Part shown: in pieces, positions 1-5,459 of the stretch | Layout: every line of letters starts with the position of its first letter | Numbering within the stretch: position 1 is the first letter of the stretch | Position numbers and translations under genes: made by a program | The notes under the pieces: model-generated | Told to the model about the DNA's origin: nothing | The model's database searches: none | The model's input: the letters and a program-made list of their open reading frames with translations, nothing else | Assembly (NCBI GenBank): GCA_002452325.1 | Contig: DKFG01000054.1 | Location: 7,092-15,581 of the forward strand | Direction: 5' to 3' | DNA from: Geobacter sp. UBA6802 | GTDB taxonomy: Bacteria; Desulfobacterota; Desulfuromonadia; Geobacterales; Pseudopelobacteraceae | Length of the DNA: 8,490 nt

Positions 1-785
1 CCATACAGCGGCTTGGGCATGAAGGTAACGGTCTTACCATTACGCCAGGCAACATTCTTGATAACATACTTGAACCACTGCAGCTGGTCAGCCATGTCAA
101 CCAGCGAAGAGAAACGCATATCGATCTCAGCCTGACCACCGGTGGCAACTTCGTGGTGCTGGCACTCAACACGGATGCCGACCTTCTGGAGTTCCATAAC
201 CATCTCGTTCCGCAGATCATTCTGGGAATCGGTGGGAGCGCACGGGAAATAACCTTCCTTGTGACGCGGTTTATAGCCCAGATTGGGGAACTCCTCACGG
301 CCAGTGTTCCAAGTCCCTTCGACCGAATCCACCATATAGAAAGCCTGATTGGAGCTGGAGTCATAACGGACTTCATCAAAGATGAAAAACTCTGCCTCAG
401 GACCAAAGAAGGCGGTGTCGCCGATACCGGTAGACTTCAGGTAGGCCTCAGCTTTGCGGGCGATATTACGGGGGTCACGGGTGTAATCTTCCTTGGTGAT
501 CGGATCAAAAATATTACAGATCAGCGACAGAGTCGGCACAGCGATGAACGGATCAATCTTTGCGGTGACGGGATCTGGCAACAGAATCATATCAGAGGCG
601 TGGATCGGCTGCCAGCCACGGATGGAAGAACCGTCAAAACCCTGGCCCTCTTCAAAGGTTTCCTCTTCAAATTCAGAAATCGGTACTGATACATGCTGCC
701 AAGTACCGATAAAATCCATGAACTTGTAGTCCACCATCTGAACGCCATTCTCTTTTGCAAACTCTACAACCTGCTTCGGTGTCAT
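1..785 (-). CDS. glnA: Glutamine synthetase type I, 5' part of gene (window-truncated)
   Basis: This encodes the ATP-dependent ligase that makes glutamine from glutamate and ammonium, a cytoplasmic dodecamer. The minus-strand frame is open from an ATG at 785 to the window edge and gives about 261 N-terminal residues of a usual 470 or so. Visible family features are the beta-Grasp N-terminal domain with DGSSIRGW (residues 51-58), the metal-binding GPEAEFF stretch (E130, E132), the segment VEGTWNTGREE (155-165), HHEVATGGQAEID (210-222) and the ATP-site-proximal NGKTVTFMPKP (249-259). The start is supported by GAAAGGAG (793-800) about 7 nt upstream. The gene lies 43 nt downstream of glnB with no separate promoter visible, so the two are probably one operon. 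The adenylylation-site region lies outside the window, so GlnE-type control cannot be judged. Confidence 0.97.
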   Translation of the reverse strand, partial: MTPKQVVEFAKENGVQMVDYKFMDFIGTWQHVSVPISEFEEETFEEGQGFDGSSIRGWQPIHASDMILLPDPVTAKIDPFIAVPTLSLICNIFDPITKEDYTRDPRNIARKAEAYLKSTGIGDTAFFGPEAEFFIFDEVRYDSSSNQAFYMVDSVEGTWNTGREEFPNLGYKPRHKEGYFPCAPTDSQNDLRNEMVMELQKVGIRVECQHHEVATGGQAEIDMRFSSLVDMADQLQWFKYVIKNVAWRNGKTVTFMPKPLY

Positions 786-828
786 AAAACGTCTCCTTTC
801 AATATGGGAAGGTAAACTGCTAACGAAG

Positions 829-1167
829 TTAGAGGGCATCTTCTCCGGTTTCGCCGGTTCTGATCCGAACCACTGCCTCAACCGGTGTGACAAATATCTT
901 GCCGTCACCGATCCGGCCGGTTTTTGCTGATTTTTCAATTACATCAACCACTTTGGGAAGCACAGCATCACTCACGATGATTTCAAGTTTGATCTTGGGA
1001 ATAAAGTCGACCACATACTCTGCACCACGATACAGCTCAGTGTGCCCTTTTTGACGTCCGAATCCTTTTACTTCGCTGATGGTAATACCCTGGATACCGA
1101 TCTCATTTAGGGCCTCCTTGACCTCGTCCAACTTAAACGGCTTGATGATCGCCTCTACCTTTTTCAT
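829..1167 (-). CDS. glnB: Nitrogen regulatory protein P-II
   Basis: This is a 112-residue PII signalling protein. It acts as a cytoplasmic trimer that binds ATP/ADP and 2-oxoglutarate and reports nitrogen status to partners such as glutamine synthetase control enzymes and NtrB-type kinases. It begins MKKVEAIIKPFKLDEVKEAL and carries the T-loop GHTELYRGAEYVVDF, with Tyr51 at the usual GlnD uridylylation site. The C-terminal signature GDGKIFVTPVEAVVRIRTGE is also intact. The start at 1167 is preferred over the longer in-frame start at 1200, because it matches the universal PII N-terminus and has GGGAGAG (1174-1180) at proper spacing. Linkage to glnA favours glnB over glnK, which usually accompanies amtB, though sequence alone does not separate the paralogues fully. 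Transcription is likely from the -24/-12 promoter at 1238-1255. Confidence 0.96.
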   Translation of the reverse strand: MKKVEAIIKPFKLDEVKEALNEIGIQGITISEVKGFGRQKGHTELYRGAEYVVDFIPKIKLEIIVSDAVLPKVVDVIEKSAKTGRIGDGKIFVTPVEAVVRIRTGETGEDAL

Positions 1168-1237
1168 CACAGACTCTCCCTTCGCGGCAGTTTTAGACAA
1201 TAAGGGTACAGCTTCACAACGACATCTGGCTACAGCT

Positions 1238-1255
1238 ATGCAATCAGATTGCCAA
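1238..1255 (-). promoter_or_regulatory. Sigma-54 (-24/-12) promoter of glnB-glnA
   Basis: Read on the minus strand, the site is TTGGCA, six bases, then TTGCAT. The -24 GG and -12 GC have exactly the ten-base separation required by RpoN. This gives a predicted start near 1228 and a leader of about 60 nt before the glnB ATG. Sigma-54 control of glnB/glnA fits nitrogen-limitation regulation by an enhancer-binding activator. The match is direct; use in vivo is inferred. Confidence 0.8.
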
Positions 1256-1326
1256 ATTTACACGGAATACAACCATCTAAAATAATACAGATTATTTATT
1301 CAACAACAAAACAGACAACACTACTG

Positions 1327-1357
1327 AAGCACATTTTTTAAGCACTGCATCAAGCAT
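1327..1357. repeat. Three AAGCA(C/T) direct repeats upstream of the sigma-54 promoter
   Basis: AAGCAC occurs at 1327-1332 and 1340-1345, and AAGCAT at 1352-1357, with steps of 13 and 12 bases. The cluster lies about 99-129 bp upstream of the predicted glnB start, a common distance for enhancer-binding protein sites. It could be an upstream activating sequence, but the unit is short and AT-flanked, so chance is possible. Confidence 0.3.
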
Positions 1358-1379
1358 GTGGCGCGATTTTAGGCGCTAC
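1358..1379 (-). terminator. Weak hairpin after the PilZ gene
   Basis: The arms 1358-1364 (GTGGCGC) and 1373-1379 (GCGCTAC) can pair over seven positions with one imperfect pair and an 8-base loop. The hairpin lies just after the PilZ stop on the minus strand. A run of seven T lies between the stop and the hairpin (1386-1392), but no U-tract follows the stem, so this is a poor Rho-independent terminator. Readthrough into the glnB control region is possible. Confidence 0.25.
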
Positions 1380-1392
1380 AACTTGAAAAAAA

Positions 1393-2115
1393 TCAGGCTG
1401 CAAACTCTTTAAGCTCTCTGATGATCTCAACCTGCCGCTGGTTGATATAGTAGGCCAGAGCCTGCTGGGAGTGTCGATCGGGGTGGAATTCCATGATACA
1501 GGTGAGATCGGGGGCATCCCCCACGATTTTGGTGACAGTGCCGGCAACGCCGATTTCGCAGATTGATGCAGCGTCCTTCGTCTCCAGCTTAAGAATCAGG
1601 TTCACTTCGGCGTCAGAAGCTATGTCCAGCACATCTGCAGAGAGACGCAGGGCCACGCCACCAAGGGAAATATCGCGCACCGTGGCCGCAACAACCTCAT
1701 TACCGCAGTGCAGATCAGCATCAGCGCGATGCCCTTCAAGGCAGACCCGCACAAAGCGCCTCAAGTCTGAGCGGATGCGGGCGTAGTGAAAGTTAGTAAG
1801 TATGGTCCTTTTTCGGGCAACATTGACATAAAACGCATCACCCACCAGATCGTCCGGTATCGGGCTTTTTTCATGGGCACGAATCAACGCCTTTTTTTCA
1901 AGGGTGATCACTTTGGCCTGGTATTCATGCACCTCAAACTCGACCATACCGTTTTCAACCGAGAGCAACCGTGCGTCATAGGACACCGGTATTTCTTTGT
2001 AGTAGTTAAGGAATGAAAAGGTCTGGCCAACCATCCCCTTGAGAAACTGAAGGATAACCAGATTGTCTTCAGTCTCAGTCCCGCGCACTATTTTATCATA
2101 GTAGGAAAAGGTCAC
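1393..2115 (-). CDS. PilZ-domain (c-di-GMP-binding) protein
   Basis: This is a 240-residue soluble protein with no signal peptide or membrane segment. The C-terminal half is a PilZ domain: RRFVRV at 119-124 supplies the arginine-rich RxxxR element (R119 to R123), and DISLGG at 148-153 supplies the [D/N]xSxxG element, so both c-di-GMP contact motifs are present. The N-terminal 110 or so residues look like the YcgR-N/PilZN type of beta-rich domain, with alternating hydrophobics in 44-110. This two-domain plan suggests a c-di-GMP effector acting on motility, adhesion or exopolysaccharide; the target is unknown. The start is a GTG at 2115 with AAGGAT (2122-2127) 6 nt before it; the next in-frame ATG would delete 27 residues. 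The gene is divergent from the M23 peptidase gene, with 144 bp between them. Confidence 0.85.
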   Translation of the reverse strand: MTFSYYDKIVRGTETEDNLVILQFLKGMVGQTFSFLNYYKEIPVSYDARLLSVENGMVEFEVHEYQAKVITLEKKALIRAHEKSPIPDDLVGDAFYVNVARKRTILTNFHYARIRSDLRRFVRVCLEGHRADADLHCGNEVVAATVRDISLGGVALRLSADVLDIASDAEVNLILKLETKDAASICEIGVAGTVTKIVGDAPDLTCIMEFHPDRHSQQALAYYINQRQVEIIRELKEFAA

Positions 2116-2161
2116 GCCGCCATCCTTGTGGGCTTTGAATCGCTGGAGGAGACCGTAAAAT

Positions 2162-2190
2162 TTGCCATACCGGTCCTGAAGCAGTATAGT
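2162..2190 (+). promoter_or_regulatory. Sigma-70-type promoter of the M23 peptidase gene
   Basis: TTGCCA (2162-2167) and TATAGT (2185-2190) are separated by exactly 17 bases and point at the M23 gene. The predicted start is near 2197, giving a leader of about 60 nt. A 5-bp inverted repeat (ATAGT/ACTAT with an 8-base gap) overlaps the -10 element. This is a motif match only. Confidence 0.6.
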
Positions 2191-2259
2191 ACAAGTAAAC
2201 TATTTGTATGTATCAGAAAATTTCCGCCATCACAAGCTGAGAATAGAGGCGCATTATTC

Positions 2260-3075
2260 ATGAGACACAACCTCTGTCAGAGTAAATTTACCATCCTGTC
2301 GACCGGTTGGCTGCTGTTTTTTGCAGCCCTTGCACCTGTCCAGGCCGATATCTACCGCTTTGTTACGATTGACGGTATTGAAACATTTACCGATGCCCCG
2401 CTGACCAAAGACGCCGAAGTGGTCATCAAGACCCGCAAGACGCCTGCACGCAGGGCTAAAACCGCCCAGGCCCTGTCAAATGAAAGCAAAAAGACACCGG
2501 CGCCCTCATTGAAAGAGATCATTGAAAAGACCGTTGCAGCCCAGATTAACCCCACCGCGGAGCGGTCGAGTGCCATACATGAGAAGATATTACCGGTGAA
2601 TGGCACCATCACATCCGGTGTCGGCATGCGTACCGATCCGATTGACGGCACCTGGCGCCACCACAACGGTATTGACATTGCCGTCCCCACCGGCACCCCG
2701 GTTCAAAGCGTAGCTGATGGTGTTGTCGTGTATTCTGGAATGCGTTCAGGATATGGCTTGACCGTGCTGATCGAGCACGACAACGGCATGATTACCCTGT
2801 ATGGGCATAACAGTGCCAATCTGGTTGAGCCTGGCCAGCTGATGAAAAAAGGGGCAACTATTGCCCTTGCCGGTAGTACCGGCCGTTCCACCGGTCCCCA
2901 TGTCCATTTTGAGGCGTGGCAGGCGGGTAACAACATAACTACTGCCTTCATGCCCGGCAGTAGCATCAAGATAGCCTCTGCAACCCATACTCAACGCACC
3001 AGAGCCCGTTTTCGCAAAGAGGTGCTCTCGGATGGTTCCCTGTTGATTACCAACATCCCTGACTCAATCCCCTGA
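2260..3075 (+). CDS. Exported M23 (LytM-type) peptidase with N-terminal DUF4124 domain
   Basis: This is a 271-residue envelope protein. Residues 1-29 form a signal peptide with a likely cut after PVQA. Residues 30-60 (DIYRFVTIDGIETFTDAP) resemble the DUF4124 module, followed by a basic, Ala/Pro-rich linker (about 60-100). The M23 domain spans about 115-225 and keeps the zinc and catalytic residues: H135 and D139 in HHNGID, H183 in YGHN, and H214/H216 in HVHFE. An active peptidoglycan endopeptidase is therefore expected, acting in the periplasm or at the outer membrane. A longer reading frame starts at 2128. The ATG at 2260 is chosen because it starts the signal peptide, has AGAGG (2245-2249) upstream, and lies downstream of the predicted promoter. 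The stop lies 12 bp from the intron's 3' end. Confidence 0.9.
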   Translation: MRHNLCQSKFTILSTGWLLFFAALAPVQADIYRFVTIDGIETFTDAPLTKDAEVVIKTRKTPARRAKTAQALSNESKKTPAPSLKEIIEKTVAAQINPTAERSSAIHEKILPVNGTITSGVGMRTDPIDGTWRHHNGIDIAVPTGTPVQSVADGVVVYSGMRSGYGLTVLIEHDNGMITLYGHNSANLVEPGQLMKKGATIALAGSTGRSTGPHVHFEAWQAGNNITTAFMPGSSIKIASATHTQRTRARFRKEVLSDGSLLITNIPDSIP

Positions 3076-3090
3076 AAAGAAACCACAATC

Positions 3091-3159
3091 GGGTAGGAGG
3101 CGGAATTACTCCCGCCGTCCTCCCACACCACCGTACGTACGGTTCCGTATACGGCGGTT
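3091..3159 (-). ncRNA. Group II intron catalytic domain V and branch-point domain VI
   Basis: Domain V (3126-3159 with flanks) folds as a 9-bp lower helix ACCGCCGTA/TACGGTGGT, a 2-nt CG bulge, and a 4-bp upper helix capped by GAAC. The CGC triad sits in the 5' strand. Domain VI follows as a long hairpin whose 5' arm starts GGGAGGA and whose 3' arm is TCCGCCTCCTACCC, closed by a GTAA tetraloop. One A in CCTACCC is bulged close to the 3' end, as expected for the lariat branch point. The intron ends three bases after this stem. Confidence 0.93.
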
Positions 3160-4562
3160 CATGAAATGTGTTGAAGTCGGTGGTGTCGGTTCATAAGCGA
3201 GACCAGCCCCAAGTTGTCGAAGTAGGATTTCCGAAGCGCCTTCTGCATATGTGCGGCTCCTGAGTTCCACCAGGGGCCGCGGCCGTTTGTGGCTGATTTC
3301 CATGCCGTTGTTTCGGGTATCCCCAGTTTCATCAGGTTCTTTGCTCGGGTGTAGGACCGCTTCCACTGCCGCCATACAATGCACCGCAGTTTCCGTCTCA
3401 ACCACCCATCCAGTTCATCGAAGAGTCCCTTTACCTCTGCATGGCGGAAGTAGGTGATCCACCCCGTGAGTTTCGGGGCCAGCTCTGCGATGACGGTGCG
3501 GATGTTTCGTCCTCTCCCCCGTCGGCAGGTTTCCTTGATTGCTGCCTTGAGCCGTTGCACCGATTTGTCCGCGATTTTCAGACGGGGAGTGCGGTGAAAG
3601 GTCATGCTGTAACCAAGAAAGCTTCTGTTCCACGGACGGTCTACCGCGCTTTTTGTTTGGTTGACCGTGAGCTTGAGCCGCTTGGACAGATATGCTGTCA
3701 GTGATGCCATGACCCGTTCACCGCTTGCCCTGGTGGCAACGTAGATGTTGCAGTCGTCGGCGTAGCGGCAGAAGGCATGGCCTCTGGCTTCCAGTTCCTT
3801 GTCCAGTTCGTCGAGCAGGATGTTGGACAGCAGGGGTGATAACGGTCCGCCTTGCGGCGTGCCCTCTACCCGTGCGGTGACAACTCCACCTTCGAATAGT
3901 CCGGCCTTGAGGTAGCGGTCGATAAGCGACAGTACCCGCGGGTCTCTGACTTTGCGTTTGACCAGTGACATGAGGATGTCGTGGTTGACGCGGTCAAAGA
4001 ATTTCTCCAGGTCAATGTCGACTACCCATCTGCGCCCTTCGGCTAAATACTGCCTCGCCGCCTTGATGGCCTGATGGGCACTCCGTCCGGGCCTGAACCC
4101 ATAGGAGTGGCTGGAGAATACCGGATCGAACAGACGGCTCAATTCCTGATGTACTGCCTGCTGGATGAGGCGGTCAAGGACGGTGGGTATCCCCAGCATC
4201 CTTGTCCCTCCTCCCGGTTTGGGTATCTCTACCTTCCGTACCGGGTGCGGGGTGTAGCTGCCCGCCAGCAGTTCTTCTCTGATGCGCGGCCACTGTTCGT
4301 GGAGGTAACCCTTCAAGGCTGCTACCGGCATATTGTCAATGCCGGGGGCGCCTTTGTTGGCTACAACCCGTGAGTAGGCCGCCATCATGTTGCCGCGACT
4401 GACGATCTCTTCCATCAGTCCCGTTGCCGCTCCCGGACAAGAGTTGTCCTTCCTTCCCGTGACGTTTGCCGCACCACAGCCATGCTCTCGCGGTTTCCGA
4501 CCGCTACCCTCCGGGGTGGCGCAGGGTGTCTCATCCCTGCCTTCTGCTGCTCCTGCCGTCAT
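3159..4562 (-). CDS. ltrA: Group II intron reverse transcriptase/maturase (class C, no endonuclease)
   Basis: This 467-residue protein lies in intron domain IV. It helps the intron RNA fold and splice, and copies it into DNA at new sites. After a variable 50-residue leader comes RT0 (NMMAAYSRVVANKGAPGID, 58-76). RT motifs follow: SYGFRPGRSAHQA (153-165), VVDIDLEKFFD with catalytic D182 (180-190), GTPQGGPLSPLLSNI (234-248) and YADD (267-270; D269 and D270 catalytic). FLGY follows at 315-318. The thumb/X maturase region spans about 330-400 with GWITYFRHAE (367-376). It ends GRGPWWNSGAAHMQKAL...SYFDNLGLVSL and lacks an HNH endonuclease, as class C proteins do. No stop or frameshift interrupts it. 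The ATG at 4562 is taken as start; a TTG lies immediately before it at 4565. The TGA stop abuts the first bases of domain V. Confidence 0.93.
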   Translation of the reverse strand: MTAGAAEGRDETPCATPEGSGRKPREHGCGAANVTGRKDNSCPGAATGLMEEIVSRGNMMAAYSRVVANKGAPGIDNMPVAALKGYLHEQWPRIREELLAGSYTPHPVRKVEIPKPGGGTRMLGIPTVLDRLIQQAVHQELSRLFDPVFSSHSYGFRPGRSAHQAIKAARQYLAEGRRWVVDIDLEKFFDRVNHDILMSLVKRKVRDPRVLSLIDRYLKAGLFEGGVVTARVEGTPQGGPLSPLLSNILLDELDKELEARGHAFCRYADDCNIYVATRASGERVMASLTAYLSKRLKLTVNQTKSAVDRPWNRSFLGYSMTFHRTPRLKIADKSVQRLKAAIKETCRRGRGRNIRTVIAELAPKLTGWITYFRHAEVKGLFDELDGWLRRKLRCIVWRQWKRSYTRAKNLMKLGIPETTAWKSATNGRGPWWNSGAAHMQKALRKSYFDNLGLVSLMNRHHRLQHIS

Positions 4563-4565
4563 CAA

Positions 4566-5016
4566 AATTCAGGGCTCCCGTCCGCTGTTTCATGTTCTGC
4601 CCTTCATCGGGTGGTCAAGCCGATTACTATGGCGTCTGCTGACTTCTGAAAACCCATCCCGACACCTCGCGATGCCGGTAGCACAAGGCAGGTTGACAGA
4701 TCTCCCCGGGTAATGCGCGTGACCTTCATCCCATATACCCGCCGCATCTACAGCCCCACCCTCCCGGATGACTATCGGGCTTTGAAGATAATTGCCTTCT
4801 CGCCCGGATATGCCTGCCTCGTATGCGATTTCTGTTCGTCGGGCCGGGATTTTGCCTGCGGCTTCCTTCAGATTCCGTCTCACAACGGACACCCTTGCCG
4901 TCCGGCTAACGGTTCCCGTCATCAGGGTCCGTAGAGGACTTGCACCTCCAAGTCACAAATCAGTCACCACGACTGATTTGATGGGGCTTACGCCCCACGC
5001 GCCCTGCCGGGCGCAC
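4566..5016 (-). ncRNA. Group II intron ribozyme domains I-III
   Basis: This is the noncoding 5' part of the intron RNA. Hairpins visible on the minus strand in order are GCGCCC/GGGCGC at the 5' end (about 5002-5014), GGGGC-GTAA-GCCCC with a GNRA loop (4983-4996), and a perfect 9-bp stem AAATCAGTC/GACTGATTT with a 5-base loop (4957-4979). A hairpin with GAAG/CTTC arms (4784-4799) has a loop that could be EBS1. The region about 4590-4730 contains TTACCCGGGGAGATCTG and CAGAAGTCAGCAGACGCC, which resemble IIC domain II/III sequence. Short reading frames here, such as 4590-4922, are ribozyme and not genes. Confidence 0.85.
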
Positions 5017-5048
5017 AATAAAAAAGGGCACCGTGTTACACGGTGCCC
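5017..5048 (-). terminator. Rho-independent terminator, the intron's target site
   Basis: On the minus strand, GGGCACCGTG, loop TAA and CACGGTGCCC form a perfect 10-bp stem (5026-5048), followed by TTTTTTATT up to the intron boundary. It lies 24 bp after the stop codon of the small exported protein gene and is that gene's terminator. It is also the intron's 5' exon. Hairpin plus T-tract is the known recognition feature of IIC introns. Confidence 0.93.
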
Positions 5049-5072
5049 TCAGACAATACCGAATTATTGTAA

Positions 5073-5369
5073 TTAGCAACCGGCAGTTTTACGGAACAGT
5101 TTGCTTTCTTTGTTGGTGTCTTCATACTTCACGCGTACTTCGTCACCAACCACAATGCGCTTATCCTTCAGCTTGTCCAGGGTCAGTTGATCCTTTACCA
5201 CAACCTCATGCTTTGCACCGGTCTTGCCATCCTTCACAATTACGGTAGCCGCAGCACCCTGTACGTCAATCTTCTCGATAGGGCCGGTTACCTTTTGCTC
5301 TGCAGCAAAGGCAAGGGCAGAGATGCTCAGGAATGCAGCGGTCACTACTACGGAAATCATTTTTTTCAT
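5073..5369 (-). CDS. Small exported protein of unknown function
   Basis: This is a 98-residue protein I cannot assign to a named family. Residues 1-22 are a clear signal peptide: MKK, a hydrophobic core, then LAFA before AEQ. The mature part of about 76 residues is periplasmic and rich in Val, Lys and Asp: VTGPIEKIDVQG, ATVIVKDGKTG, HEVVVKD, DKRIVVGDEVRVKYED. The alternating pattern suggests a small beta-barrel of OB-like type; this is inferred from pattern only. It ends KLFRKTAGC with a single C-terminal cysteine, which could form an intermolecular disulfide or thioether. AAGGAG (5378-5383) lies about 8 nt before the ATG at 5369. The gene has its own candidate promoter and a strong terminator, so it is probably a single-gene transcript rather than the tail of pheST. 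Confidence 0.8.
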   Translation of the reverse strand: MKKMISVVVTAAFLSISALAFAAEQKVTGPIEKIDVQGAAATVIVKDGKTGAKHEVVVKDQLTLDKLKDKRIVVGDEVRVKYEDTNKESKLFRKTAGC

Positions 5370-5407
5370 CGTGTGTGCTCCTTTTTGAGATTAGACAGTA
5401 CAAATAG

Positions 5408-5436
5408 ATACTAACTATTTAAGAGCTATTTAGCAA
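5408..5436 (-). promoter_or_regulatory. Candidate sigma-70 promoter of the small exported protein gene
   Basis: Reading the minus strand, TTGCTA (5431-5436) and TAGTAT (5408-5413) are 17 bases apart, each matching 4 of 6 consensus bases. The predicted start near 5401 leaves a leader of about 30 nt with the AAGGAG site. No terminator separates this from pheT, so readthrough may also contribute. Confidence 0.45.
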
Positions 5437-5459
5437 GCATATTCGTACAATCAACTGTA

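Larger units (their letters stand above)
3088..5016 (-). mobile_element. Complete group IIC intron with its own reverse transcriptase
   Basis: This is a self-splicing retroelement of about 1,929 nt on the minus strand. The 5' end is GTGCG at 5016. The 3' end is CCCGAT, ending at 3088; it could be placed one T later. Between them are ribozyme domains I-III (about 4566-5016), a maturase frame in domain IV, domain V (3126-3159) and domain VI (about 3091-3124). Domain V carries the CGC triad, and the element lies directly after a Rho-independent terminator in the same orientation. Both traits mark class C (IIC) introns. From memory, domain I-III segments such as GCAAGGGTGTCCGT and CAGAAGTCAGCAGA closely resemble the Oceanobacillus iheyensis IIC intron. 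All parts appear intact, so the intron is probably mobile or recently so. Confidence 0.93.

Noticed and set aside
153..729. Plus-strand open frames across 153-729
   Set aside because: They are antisense to the strongly conserved glnA coding sequence.
1168..1200. Longer start for glnB at 1200
   Set aside because: PII proteins begin MKK(V/I)EAIIKPFK; the 11 extra residues are not part of the family and the ribosome site fits 1167.
2128..2259. Longer start for the M23 gene at 2128
   Set aside because: It would place 44 unlikely residues before a clear signal peptide and start upstream of the predicted promoter; the ATG at 2260 has a ribosome site.
3091..3124. Strong hairpin read as a terminator for the M23 gene on the plus strand
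   Set aside because: It is intron domain VI, and no T-run follows it on the plus strand.
4590..4922. 110-codon minus-strand reading frame inside the intron
   Set aside because: It lies in ribozyme domains I-III, whose sequence and hairpins explain the region; the translation is Arg/Gly-rich with no recognisable domain.
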